From Streptomyces hygroscopicus (GTDB lineage Bacteria; Actinomycetota; Actinomycetes; Streptomycetales; Streptomycetaceae): a DNA stretch of 64,000 bases. The notes under the pieces were generated by a model. It had not been told where the DNA came from. It was given only the letters and a program-made list of their open reading frames with translations, and ran no database searches. The stretch lies in contig CP018627.1 in the NCBI GenBank assembly GCA_002021875.1, positions 7,440,001-7,504,000 of the forward strand. The letters run 5' to 3'. Below are positions 54,683 through 62,792 of the stretch, in pieces; the first letter of the stretch is position 1, and each line of letters opens with the position of its first letter. The position numbers and the translations under genes are program-made.

Positions 54683-55837
54683 TCATGCGGTCGTGCGGGC
54701 GACCGTCTTGGCGATCTTCCGGGCGTCGATGGCCAGCTCGCGCAGCATCCCGCTGATCGGGTTCGTATAGCCCGTGAAGTGCAGTCCCGGGGCGGACTTC
54801 AGGGTCCGCCGACCGTGGGGGAGGGGGCGGCCGCGGTCGTCGAGCACGCCCAGATGGCCGACCAACTCCTCGAGGCCGCGCCGGTAGCCGGTCGCGGCGA
54901 TCACCACCTCGGGGCTGATCCGTGAGCCGTCGGCGAGGACCACCTTGTCCAGGTCGAAGGAGTCGACCGCCGAGACCACCTCCACCCGTCCCGTCCGTAC
55001 CGCGTCGACCAGCCCCGCGTCCTGGACCGGGATCGCGCCCTCCCGTACGCGGGTGTAGAGCCCGGTGTCGGGCCAGGGCAGACCGTGCTCGGTCAGATCC
55101 GGCATGCTCAGCCGGCACATCGCCCGCGCCGCCCGGTCCACCGCGCGCCGCGGCAGCCTGCGCACCAGGATGCCGGTCGCCTGCGCGGGCCAGCCCGCCG
55201 TCGAGCGGCGCAGGATGTGCGGCACGGTACGGATCGCCAGCCGCACCCGGGCCGCGCCGCCCTCGATCAGGTCGACCGCGATCTCCGCGCCCGTGTTGCC
55301 GACACCGACCACGAGCACGTCGCGGCCCTCGAAGGGGCGGGCGTTGCGGTAGTGGGCGGCGTGCAGCAGTTCGCCGGTGTAGGCGGTGCGGCCCGGCCAG
55401 TCCGGCACCCGTGGGGTGTGGTTGAAGCCCGTGGCGACGACAGCTACGGGTGAGGACAGCGCACGGCCGCCCGTGGCGCGCAGTACCCACTCCGTGTTGT
55501 CGGACGACCGGTCGATGCGGGAGACCTCGACCCCCGTGACGATCTCCAGCCGGTGGTGCTCGGTGTAGCGCTCCAGATAGCGCACCACGTCGTCGCGCCC
55601 GACCCAGCGCCCGTAGGACCGGGGGATCGGCAGGCCGGGGAGCGCGGACAGCCGGCGCGTGGTGTGCAGATGCAGCCGGTCGTAGTGGTTGCGCCAGGAC
55701 GCGGCGACCGCCTCGGACTTCTCCAGGACGACGGCGCGGATCCCGCGGTGGCTGAGCGTGGCAGCGGCGGCGAGTCCGCCCGGTCCACCGCCAATCACAT
55801 AAACGGGTGAGGACTTCTCGGGGGAGCTGTCGGCCAT
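54683..55837 (-). CDS. flavin-dependent monooxygenase/oxidoreductase (FMO-like)
   Basis: 384 residues. FAD motif VIGGGPGGLAAAATL (12-26), NADP motif VVGVGNTGAEIA about residue 170, and ATGYRRG near the end. The FMO fingerprint is partly present as the VVATGFNHTPR segment. It belongs to the class B flavin monooxygenases that resemble YUCCA; hydroxylation or Baeyer-Villiger oxidation are both possible. Upstream are direct repeats of GGTCAAAG-type but no regulon palindrome. Confidence 0.87.
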   Translation of the reverse strand: MADSSPEKSSPVYVIGGGPGGLAAAATLSHRGIRAVVLEKSEAVAASWRNHYDRLHLHTTRRLSALPGLPIPRSYGRWVGRDDVVRYLERYTEHHRLEIVTGVEVSRIDRSSDNTEWVLRATGGRALSSPVAVVATGFNHTPRVPDWPGRTAYTGELLHAAHYRNARPFEGRDVLVVGVGNTGAEIAVDLIEGGAARVRLAIRTVPHILRRSTAGWPAQATGILVRRLPRRAVDRAARAMCRLSMPDLTEHGLPWPDTGLYTRVREGAIPVQDAGLVDAVRTGRVEVVSAVDSFDLDKVVLADGSRISPEVVIAATGYRRGLEELVGHLGVLDDRGRPLPHGRRTLKSAPGLHFTGYTNPISGMLRELAIDARKIAKTVARTTA

Positions 55838-55858
55838 GTGGGTGAGCGTAGCCGGGTA

Positions 55859-55900
55859 TTTGACGGGTTTCGGTCAAAGCGATCCGGTCAAAGTGATTCC
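55859..55900. promoter_or_regulatory. repeat elements upstream of the FMO gene
   Basis: Inverted TTTGAC/GTCAAA followed by two direct copies of GGTCAAAG(C/T)GATTCC-like sequence (from 55872 and 55886), about 40 bases before the FMO start. Candidate operator for an unknown regulator. Confidence 0.4.
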
Positions 55901-56010
55901 GAATGGATTGCGGACAGGTCACGGCCGGTCTGTCGGTCGCTGCTCCGTGTCCCGTCGGTCCCTGTTCCGCTGGTGCGACCCCTTGCGCGGGCCGCCTCCC
56001 GCCCGTGAAA

Positions 56011-56025
56011 CTGACGTACCGTCAG
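56011..56025. promoter_or_regulatory. regulon palindrome, site 5
   Basis: CTGACGTACCGTCAG, 29 bases before the DoxX gene; one arm mismatch. Confidence 0.78.
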
Positions 56026-56054
56026 ATTCGCTGGGATGGGAGAGGTGGGGAACG

Positions 56055-56507
56055 ATGCGGACGATCGGGCTCAGCGGGGCCGAATGGCTCGCCGTACTGC
56101 GCATCGGACTCGGCCTGTGGTGGCTCGAGAGCTGGCGGCACAAGGACAAGAAGGACTGGTTCGAGCGCGGCACCGGTATCGGCTGGGCGGTGGGCGTGGC
56201 CGCCAAGCACCGCTGGGCGTTCGTCCGCAGCGGCTTCGGTGCGGTGGTCACACCCCGTCCCAAGGTCATGGCGTATGTCGTCGTCTACGCCGAACTCGCC
56301 CTCGGCCTCGGTCTGACGCTCGGCTTTCTGACCCCCATCGCCCTGGTCGGCGCGATCGTGCTCAATCTCCTCTATTTCCTGCTCATGATCCACGACTGGG
56401 CGGAGCAGGGGCAGAACTCGATGATGGTGCTGATCTCCGTGGTCGGGCTCTTCGGCATGAGCTGGCAGACCTGGTCGCTCGACGAGGCATGGGGGCTGTT
56501 CCTGTGA
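56055..56507 (+). CDS. DoxX family membrane protein
   Basis: 150 residues, four membrane helices. DoxX/DoxD-type sequence with WWLESWRHKDKKDWFERG after helix 1. The family is linked to quinone-dependent oxidations, but the role here is open. GAGGTGGGG before the ATG; GTGA overlap with the DUF35 gene makes a two-gene unit behind a regulon palindrome. Confidence 0.82.
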   Translation: MRTIGLSGAEWLAVLRIGLGLWWLESWRHKDKKDWFERGTGIGWAVGVAAKHRWAFVRSGFGAVVTPRPKVMAYVVVYAELALGLGLTLGFLTPIALVGAIVLNLLYFLLMIHDWAEQGQNSMMVLISVVGLFGMSWQTWSLDEAWGLFL

Positions 56508-56947
56508 GCCCGGCGCCGCCCGCGGGCGCCCCGCGCTTCGACCTGCCCGAGATCGACGCCTTCACCCGCCCCTACTGGGACGCCGCGGCCGAGGGCCGGC
56601 TGCTGATCCGGCGGTGCGCCGACTGCGGCCGGGCCCACCACTACCCGCGCGAATTCTGCCCGTACTGCTGGAGCGAGGACGTCATCTGGGAGGAGGCGAG
56701 CGGCGCCGCGACGCTCTACACATGGTCCGTGGTGCACCGCAATGACCTGCCGCCCTTCGGCGGCCGCGTCCCGTACACCGCTGCCGTCGTCGACCTCGCC
56801 GAGGGGCCGCGGATGATGACCGAACTCATCGAGGCCCCGGCGAGCGGCCCGCGCGTCGGGATGCGGCTCCGGGTGGCGTTCCGGGTGGCCGATGCCGCCG
56901 AGGGGGACGCTCCTGCCATTCCCGTCTTCCGGCCGCTGCTCGTCTAG
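56504..56947 (+). CDS. DUF35 zinc-ribbon/OB-fold acyl-CoA-binding protein
   Basis: 147 residues. An N-terminal helix region, a four-Cys rubredoxin-like ribbon CADCGRAHHYPREFCPYC (about 36-53), then the OB fold (LYTWSVVHR, PYTAAVVDLAEG). DUF35 proteins work with Ltp-type thiolases or aldolases: in the steroid side-chain Ltp2-ChsH2 pair the DUF35 domain completes the active enzyme. The likely partner is encoded 1 kb downstream on the other strand behind its own copy of the palindrome. Confidence 0.9.
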   Translation: MSPAPPAGAPRFDLPEIDAFTRPYWDAAAEGRLLIRRCADCGRAHHYPREFCPYCWSEDVIWEEASGAATLYTWSVVHRNDLPPFGGRVPYTAAVVDLAEGPRMMTELIEAPASGPRVGMRLRVAFRVADAAEGDAPAIPVFRPLLV

Positions 56948-57077
56948 TCGGTTCGTTGCTTGCCTGGCGTTACGGCGTGACCGCCTTACGGCCGCACAGC
57001 TCAACGGCGCACGCCTTACGGTCGCGTTCGCCATCTCGTCGCACCCTTACGGTCGTCGCCATACGGCCGCACCGCCC

Positions 57078-57770
57078 CTATGGCCACAGCAGCTCCCGCC
57101 GCCAGCCACCGCGCTCGCCGGGGTCGCGGCGGTAGCGGAGCCGTACGTGCCGCCGCCGCGCCTCCTCCTGGTAGAACTCGACCTCGTCCGCCTCCAGGAC
57201 GTACAGGGTCCAGGTGGGGGCGGTCGCGTCCGGTTCGCGTTCGGCCCGCTCCTGCGCCGTCTCGAAGGCCCGTAGCAGCTCCTCGTACGAGCCGAGCACC
57301 TCGCTCTGCCGTCCGCTCCCGGACAGTGCCGCCGCGAGCGCCGCGGGGGACCGGCCGCGCAGATCGGCCGCGCTCTCCTCCGGCCCGGCCTCGCCGACCC
57401 GTCCGCTGACGCGCACCTGGCGGCCCGCCCGCATCCAGTGGAACGCGAGCGAGGCGTACGGGTTCTCGGCCAGCTCCCGGCCCTTACGGCTGGTGCGATG
57501 GGTGCCGAAGTGCCATCCGCGCTCATCGGCGTCGTGCAGCATCACCGTGCGCTGGGACGGGCGGCGGTCGGCGTCCGCGGTGGCCAGGGTCATGGTGTGC
57601 GGGCCGGGTTCCCCCGCCTCGGCGACCTCCCGCAGCCACCGCCGGAAGAGCGGAAGCGGTGCGTCCGGGGCTGTGTCCGGGTCGAAGACGGGCAGATCGC
57701 CCGCATGGGGTACGCGCAGGCCGCGCAGCAGTGCGCGGAATTCCTCGGCCTCATTCTGGTCATCGCTCAT
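57078..57770 (-). CDS. pdxH: pyridoxamine 5'-phosphate oxidase
   Basis: 230 residues, PdxH length. FMN-binding split barrel with RTVMLHDADERGWHFGTHRTSRKG and HWMRAGRQVRVSGRV; the C-terminal dimerisation strand WTLYVLEADEVEFYQ ends in RLRYRR, a shortened form of the canonical RLHDR motif. Oxidises pyridoxamine or pyridoxine phosphate to PLP. It breaks up the catabolic set and shows no regulon palindrome. Substrate less certain because of the altered C-terminus. Confidence 0.8.
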   Translation of the reverse strand: MSDDQNEAEEFRALLRGLRVPHAGDLPVFDPDTAPDAPLPLFRRWLREVAEAGEPGPHTMTLATADADRRPSQRTVMLHDADERGWHFGTHRTSRKGRELAENPYASLAFHWMRAGRQVRVSGRVGEAGPEESAADLRGRSPAALAAALSGSGRQSEVLGSYEELLRAFETAQERAEREPDATAPTWTLYVLEADEVEFYQEEARRRHVRLRYRRDPGERGGWRRELLWP

Positions 57771-57963
57771 CGGCTACCCATCCGATCACCCGCGACGGGC
57801 CGGGGCAAGCGGGGGCGTACGTACAGCCGGGGCGGGCCGAGCCGGGACCGGTGCGGGCCTGGCCGTCGACCGGCCCAGCCACCGAGCCACCGAGCCACCG
57901 AGCCGTTCCCGGCCGTCGAGCGGGCCCGCTGTCGAACCGTCCCCAGCCCCCGCGTGGGCCCGG

Positions 57964-59142
57964 TCAGCCGCGGCCCAGGACGACCGTGCCCGCTGAGCAG
58001 AACCAGCCCCCCGTCCCCGACGCCACGGCCAGCTCCGGCAGCCGTCCGCCCGCCTTGTGCACCTGTCGCTCCCCGGCCTCGCCGCGCAGCTGCCGTACCG
58101 CCTCGACCAGCAGGAACAGCCCGCGCATCCCCGGGTGGCAGGCGGAGAGACCGCCGCCGTCGGTGTTGGTCGGCAGCTCGCCGTCCCGTGTCAGCCGCCC
58201 CTTCGCCGCGAATGCCCCGCCCTCGCCCTTGGCGCAGAAGCCCAGGTCCTCGAGGGTCACCAGAGTCATATAGGTGAAGGCGTCATAGAGCTCGGCCACA
58301 TCGATATCCGACGGCCGGACGCCCGCCCGTGCGAAGGCCGCCCGCCCCGAGGCGGCGGCCGGGGAGACTGTGAAGTCCTCCCATTCGGACATGGTGGTAT
58401 GCGAGACGGCCGTGCCCGAACCCAGCACCCACACCGGGGGTTTCGCGGTGTCCGGTACGTACTCCTCGGCCGCGAGCAGCACCGCGCAGCCGCCGTCCGA
58501 GCGGATGCAGCAGTGCAGTTTGGTGAAGGGGTCGGCGATCATCGGGCCGCTCAGGACGTCATCGACCGTGATCGGTTCGCGAAACATCGCGTCCGGATTG
58601 TGCCCGGCATTGATACGCGCCTGAACGGCGATGTCCGCCAGCTGTTCGAGCGTGGTGCCGTACTCATGCATATGGCGACGCGCGGCCATCGCGTACTTGG
58701 CGACCAGCGTATGCCCGTACGGGACCTCGAACTGCAGCGGTCCCCGCGCCCCGAAGGAGAGGTTCGCGGTACGGCGGCCCGCGCGGATGTCGGCGCGGGC
58801 GGTGGAGCCGTAGACGAGCAGGACGGCGCGGGCGTGCCCGGCGGCGATCGCGTCCGCCGCGTGCGCCGCCATGACCTCCCAGGTGGAGCCGCCGACGGCC
58901 GTCGAGTCGGTCCAGGTCGGCCGCAGCCCCAGATACTCGGCCACCTCGACCGGCGCGAGGGTGCCGAGCCCCGCCGAGGCGAGGCCGTCGACGACCGACC
59001 GGTCCAGACCGGAGTCGGCGAGGGCCCGGCGGGCGGCCTGGGCGTGGAGGGCGTAGGGGGTGGCCGTGTCGACGCGGCCGCAGTCGGAGAGGGAGACGCC
59101 GACGACGGCGACCTTACGGGCGCGCTGTGCTGCGGGCGACAT
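57964..59142 (-). CDS. thiolase-superfamily lipid-transfer-type protein (Ltp2-like)
   Basis: 392 residues. Non-decarboxylating thiolase fold: KVAVVGVSLSDCGRVD at the start, the Cys-poor loop GGSTWEVMAAHAADAIAAGHARAVLLVYG, DIDVAELYDAFTYM, and GGGLSACHPG near residue 320. It lacks the classical nucleophilic Cys of beta-ketothiolases, as Ltp2 retro-aldolases do, which cleave beta-hydroxyacyl-CoA together with a DUF35 partner. A regulon palindrome begins four bases upstream of the ATG, leaving almost no leader. Confidence 0.88.
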   Translation of the reverse strand: MSPAAQRARKVAVVGVSLSDCGRVDTATPYALHAQAARRALADSGLDRSVVDGLASAGLGTLAPVEVAEYLGLRPTWTDSTAVGGSTWEVMAAHAADAIAAGHARAVLLVYGSTARADIRAGRRTANLSFGARGPLQFEVPYGHTLVAKYAMAARRHMHEYGTTLEQLADIAVQARINAGHNPDAMFREPITVDDVLSGPMIADPFTKLHCCIRSDGGCAVLLAAEEYVPDTAKPPVWVLGSGTAVSHTTMSEWEDFTVSPAAASGRAAFARAGVRPSDIDVAELYDAFTYMTLVTLEDLGFCAKGEGGAFAAKGRLTRDGELPTNTDGGGLSACHPGMRGLFLLVEAVRQLRGEAGERQVHKAGGRLPELAVASGTGGWFCSAGTVVLGRG

Positions 59143-59146
59143 GAAT

Positions 59147-59161
59147 CTGACGGTACATCAG
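59147..59161. promoter_or_regulatory. regulon palindrome, site 6
   Basis: CTGACGGTACATCAG, adjoining the thiolase start codon. If the start is right, the transcript has hardly any leader. Confidence 0.78.
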
Positions 59162-59326
59162 ATTCGAGGGAGTGGAAGAGGGGGTGGAGGAGTGAGCGGA
59201 AAGGGGGCTGGGCGAGGGTGCTACGCCGAGCATGTCGGGGGAAGGGGGTGGTCCGGACGCTCTCCCGTATGGCCGTGCTCGCGCCTCGAGCACAAGCCCC
59301 GTCCGGACCACGCGTGAGGCGCCCGG

Positions 59327-59455
59327 CTACTGCAGGAACTGCCCCACGCAAGCGGCGATCGCCACCAGAAGGCTCAGCACTCCGATGATGGCCTGCCACT
59401 TGTCAGGGCCGGTCCACCGGTCGTCGCTCGTCTCCTGCGTGCTCCGATCGTCCAT
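59327..59455 (-). CDS. 42-residue single-helix membrane protein
   Basis: Starts MDDRSTQETSDDRW, followed by one hydrophobic helix (about residues 20-38) and a short tail. The AGGAGG-like site (GAGGAGGGG) is well placed before the ATG. Codon bias fits Streptomyces. No relative recognised; may be a small regulatory membrane peptide of the neighbouring catabolic genes, but has no palindrome of its own. Confidence 0.6.
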   Translation of the reverse strand: MDDRSTQETSDDRWTGPDKWQAIIGVLSLLVAIAACVGQFLQ

Positions 59456-59607
59456 TACCCCTCCTCGCTCCTCCGATAGGCCCCGGAGGACAGGGCCACC
59501 GCCGGTCTGCGCTCCGACGGAGCCAGTGGGGAGGAACGTGGTGAGGTGCCGGCAGTTTAGCCGTGGAGGGGGCGGAGGGGTGGGAAAGTCCGGAGCCCGT
59601 CCCTAGT

Positions 59608-59622
59608 ATGACGGTCCGTCAG
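59608..59622. promoter_or_regulatory. regulon palindrome, site 7
   Basis: ATGACGGTCCGTCAG, 19 bases before the acyl-CoA dehydrogenase start, the same spacing as sites 2 and 3 to their genes. Confidence 0.8.
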
Positions 59623-59641
59623 AAAGCGGAGGTGCTCGCCG

Positions 59642-61045
59642 ATGGACGCCGCGTTCACCGAGGAACAGGACGAGATCCGCCGTACGCTGCGCACACTCCT
59701 GCGGGAGCGGTGCGGGCCGGACGAGGCCAAGGCGGCGGTCCAGACCGCGCCCGGCTATGACGAGGTCCTGTGGCGGCAGCTCGCCCGGACGCTCGGGCTG
59801 CCGGGCCTCGCCCTTGCGTCGGCGTACGGGGGCGTCGGCTGCGGGGTCACCGAGCTGGCGCTGGCCTGTGAGGAGACGGGGCGTGTGCTGCTGCCCTCGC
59901 CGCTCCTGGCCACCGCCGTGTTCGCGACGCCCCTGGTCGCCGCGGTCGGGACGGAGGCGCAGCGCGCCGAGCTGCTGCCGCGTATCGCGGAGGGCGCCCT
60001 TACGGCGGCGCTCGCGGTGCCGGGGCGCGCGCTGCCGGAGGCGCTCGGGCTCGTAGGAGCGCGGGACGGCGCGTGGGCCGGTGGGGGGCGCGCGGGGGGT
60101 GTCCAGGCGCGCCCGGACAGCGGCGGCGAAGCGGGGTGGCGGCTGTATGGACAGGTGGAGCAGGTGCTGGGCGGGCACAGCGCCGAACTGCTGCTGGTCG
60201 CCGCCCGCGCCGGGGGCTACACGCGCGGGCGGACACTGCTGTTCCTCGTCCCGGCGCAGGCGGACGGGCTGGTCCGCACCCGGCTGACCGCGCTCGACGC
60301 GACGCGCCCGCAGGCCCGCATCGAGCTGCGGAACGTACCCGCCGAACTGCTGGGGGCGGATGACGGCGGGAGCGGGGACGGGGTGTCGGAGGCGCTGGCG
60401 GCAGTGGGTACGGCGGCGGCGGCCGTGCTCGCCGCCGAGGCCGTGGGGGCGGCGGACGCGGCCCTCGCGCGGACGGTCGGTTATGTGCGGGCGCGTGAGC
60501 AGTTCGGCCGCCCGATCGGTTCGTTCCAGGCGGTCAAGCACCGGCTGGCGGATGTGTACGTCGCGGTCCAGGCGGCCCGTTCGGCGGCGTACTACGCCGC
60601 TTGGGCCGCGGCCCAGGGCGGCGCGGAGGGCACGGGCGCGGCCCAGGGCGGTGCGGAAGGCACGGAAGCCGCGGTCGCGGGCGGGCTCGCGCTCGCGCAG
60701 GCGCTGGAGGCGCAGCGCACGGCGGCGGCCGAAGCGGTGCAGCTGCACGGCGGCATCGGCTTCACCTGGGAGCATGAGGCGCATCTCTACTTCAAGCGGG
60801 CCGCCTCCGACGAACTGCTCTTCGGCCCCGCCCACCGGCTGCGGGCCCGGGCCGCGGAACGGGAGGGACTCTTCAGCACGGCCGATCGCGCTCCTTACGG
60901 CGGCCGTGACGGGCGCGGGGGGAACGATGGATACGGCGGGCACAGTCGGCACGATGGGCCTGACAGGCGCGACGGCCGCGATGGGCGCGACGGCCGCGAC
61001 GGCCGCGACGGCCGTGACGGGCCGCGGAAGGCGGTGACGGTCTGA
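59642..61045 (+). CDS. acyl-CoA dehydrogenase, beta-type, with repeat tail
   Basis: 467 residues, about 100 more than close relatives. REQFGRPIGSFQAVKHRLADVY and LHGGIGFTWEHEAHLYFKRA mark the beta-type family. A duplicated AQGGAEGT segment sits in the C-terminal helices, and the last 50 residues are a charged tail of Asp-Gly-Arg triplets. Since no alpha-type gene adjoins, it may pair with the dehydrogenase at 37.7 kb. Overlaps the F420-type reductase gene by one base. Confidence 0.88.
   Translation: MDAAFTEEQDEIRRTLRTLLRERCGPDEAKAAVQTAPGYDEVLWRQLARTLGLPGLALASAYGGVGCGVTELALACEETGRVLLPSPLLATAVFATPLVAAVGTEAQRAELLPRIAEGALTAALAVPGRALPEALGLVGARDGAWAGGGRAGGVQARPDSGGEAGWRLYGQVEQVLGGHSAELLLVAARAGGYTRGRTLLFLVPAQADGLVRTRLTALDATRPQARIELRNVPAELLGADDGGSGDGVSEALAAVGTAAAAVLAAEAVGAADAALARTVGYVRAREQFGRPIGSFQAVKHRLADVYVAVQAARSAAYYAAWAAAQGGAEGTGAAQGGAEGTEAAVAGGLALAQALEAQRTAAAEAVQLHGGIGFTWEHEAHLYFKRAASDELLFGPAHRLRARAAEREGLFSTADRAPYGGRDGRGGNDGYGGHSRHDGPDRRDGRDGRDGRDGRDGRDGPRKAVTV
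60967..61023 (+). repeat. 9-bp minisatellite at the end of an acyl-CoA dehydrogenase gene
   Basis: Six GCGACGGCC-like units coding for Asp-Gly-Arg triplets. Confidence 0.85.
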
Positions 61046-61527
61046 TGGCCGGTTACGGCGTGAAGCTGGTCCGGAAGGTGTCCTCGACCCGCGCCTTCGC
61101 CAAGGTCGCGCCCCATGTCATCCCCGCCTTCGACCGCACCGTCCACCGGCTGACCCGCGGCAAGGTGCTGCCGAGCGCGCGGATGCTGCCCGGCGTGATC
61201 CTTACCGCGCGCGGCGCGAGGTCGGGGCTTCCCCGCCGTACGCCGCTGGCCTGTATGCCGGAGGACGGCGGCACCTGGCTTCTGATCGGCAGCAACTTCG
61301 GCCGCCCGGGCCATCCGGCCTGGACCGGGAACCTCCTGAAGCACCCGGAAGCGGAGATCAGCTGGCGGGGCCGGGACATCGCCGTCCGGGCACGGCTGCT
61401 GGCGGGCGCCGAGCGCGAGGCGGCCTGGGCGGCGGCCCTCGCCTTCTGGCCGCCGTACGCGAGCTATCAGTCGCGGGTGGAGCGCGAGATCCGCCTCTTC
61501 CGCCTCCACCGCGCCGAGGAGCACTGA
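61045..61527 (+). CDS. nitroreductase family deazaflavin-dependent oxidoreductase (Ddn-like)
   Basis: 160 residues. F420-binding split barrel: LTARGARSGLPRRTPLACMPEDG, GSNFGRPGHPAWTGNLLKHPEAEI and W(PP)YASYQSRVEREI. Members use reduced F420 to reduce quinones, enones or nitro groups, e.g. Ddn of M. tuberculosis. TGATG coupling to the acyl-CoA dehydrogenase suggests reduction of an unsaturated intermediate of the same pathway. Confidence 0.92.
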   Translation: MAGYGVKLVRKVSSTRAFAKVAPHVIPAFDRTVHRLTRGKVLPSARMLPGVILTARGARSGLPRRTPLACMPEDGGTWLLIGSNFGRPGHPAWTGNLLKHPEAEISWRGRDIAVRARLLAGAEREAAWAAALAFWPPYASYQSRVEREIRLFRLHRAEEH

Positions 61528-61552
61528 GCCGGTCCGTCGGGGGCGCAAAAAG

Positions 61553-61587
61553 GCCGCGGCGGATCACTCGGGGTGATCCGCCGCGGC
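61553..61587. terminator. bidirectional terminator between reductase and TetR genes
   Basis: Perfect 15-bp stem GCCGCGGCGGATCAC with 5-base loop. Read leftwards (after tetR) it is followed by a run of five T, making it a textbook intrinsic terminator. Confidence 0.9.
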
Positions 61588-61678
61588 GTGACAGGACGTG
61601 CGGGCTCGGCCGGGCGACCGGCATCAAGAGGCCGGCAGGGAGAGGCCGAGGGAGGGGCAGGGGGAGGGTGCGGATTCG

Positions 61679-62326
61679 TTACTTCGGCGGTTTCCGCCCC
61701 GTGACGCCGAGGTGGACGAGCCAGGTCAGGCTCGGCCTGAGGTCGGCCTGCTTGACGCCCCAGCTCTGGAAGCCCTTCTGGTGCGCCGCGACCGCGGCCA
61801 GCATCGCGACCAGCGAGCCCGCGATGGCCCCGGGGTTGAGGTCCTCGTCGATCCGGCCCTTGGCCTGCTGCTCCTTGACGGCGTCCGTAAGGGAGTTGGT
61901 GACGGAATTGAGGATCTTCATGCGGATCTTGTAGAACCGCTTGTCGCCCTCGGCGGCGCCCAGGTCGACCACCCTCAGGATGGCGTCATGTTTGCGCCAG
62001 AAGGAGAGGAACCCCTCGACCAGGTCCTCCGACGCCGCCGCGCCGGACTTGCCCGCCCATGAGCGGTCGGCGACCAGATCGGTCAGGTTCGCACCCTCCT
62101 TCGCCATCTCCTCGGCGAGCTCGAGGACGGCGCCCTCCACATCGGGGAAGTACTGGTAGAACGTCGCAGGCGAGGTCCCTGCCTTACGTGCGACATCGAT
62201 GACCTTGACGTCTCGATACGGGGATGTGCTGAGCATCTCGCCGAGGCAGTCGAGCAGCTTCTGCCGCGTCGCCTGCCCGCGACGACCGGCCACCCGCCCG
62301 TCGACTGTGCGTACTTGTCCTGTCAT
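61679..62326 (-). CDS. TetR family regulator, candidate regulator of the palindrome regulon
   Basis: 215 residues. HTH at about 20-65 (RQKLLDCLGEMLSTSPYRDVKVIDVARKAG, TSPATFYQYFPDVEGAV), a ligand domain of all-helical type after it. The recognition helix TSPATFYQYF is that of TetR subgroups controlling acyl-CoA catabolism in actinobacteria. It is the only TetR gene in the window and stands at the end of the palindrome-bearing genes. Only a weak half-site (CCGTCAG) is seen at its own start. Confidence 0.9.
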   Translation of the reverse strand: MTGQVRTVDGRVAGRRGQATRQKLLDCLGEMLSTSPYRDVKVIDVARKAGTSPATFYQYFPDVEGAVLELAEEMAKEGANLTDLVADRSWAGKSGAAASEDLVEGFLSFWRKHDAILRVVDLGAAEGDKRFYKIRMKILNSVTNSLTDAVKEQQAKGRIDEDLNPGAIAGSLVAMLAAVAAHQKGFQSWGVKQADLRPSLTWLVHLGVTGRKPPK

Positions 62327-62499
62327 GCCGTCAGCTTACCGAGGGGTGATCGGAGCGCGATTCGGCTGCGTGCAAATGGGGTTAGGGCGGGATGAGAGGG
62401 TTTGTGAGCCTCGCTGAGCAGGCTGGAATGGCTGATTCCGACCCCTGTCCGCCGTCGTCAAGCCCTCAATCACCGCTCACCCACACGTGTGAATTGTGT

Positions 62500-62520
62500 T
62501 ATCAACAGGCTGTGGATAAC
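62500..62520. promoter_or_regulatory. pair of DnaA boxes
   Basis: TTATCAACA and, three bases on, the inverted perfect box TGTGGATAA, within a locally A/T-richer stretch. May be a DnaA binding or titration site. Confidence 0.5.
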
Positions 62521-62697
62521 AACGGTGGATGACGCGGTCGGATCCGTCTTGGCACGAAAAGGATTGGCCAAATATTTCGAGTTCCGGGGCGAGCGGACCG
62601 GGCGATCCCCCGTTAGCGTGGCAAGTGAGGTAAACGAGCCAAGCTGCTCCAAACCCGTGCCAAGCATATCCAAACGGGCTGTGGGCAAGCTCCGAGG

Positions 62698-62792
62698 GTC
62701 GAGCTCCAGGACCCAGGGCCGAGCTCCAGGACCGAGCTCCGAGCTCCGATGACCGACTCCGAGGACCGAGTTCCGAAGGACCGAGGGACGCG
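62698..62792. repeat. short irregular repeats before the VOC gene
   Basis: Interspersed copies of CGAGCTCC, CCAGGACC and GAGGACCGAG. Likely replication slippage; no coding meaning. Confidence 0.6.

Noticed and set aside
62500..62520. Chromosome or plasmid origin
   Set aside because: Only two boxes, no dnaA/dnaN or rep genes; not enough for an origin.
62489..62752. 87-residue frame through the DnaA-box region
   Set aside because: No RBS, no codon-position bias, and it runs into the repeat array.
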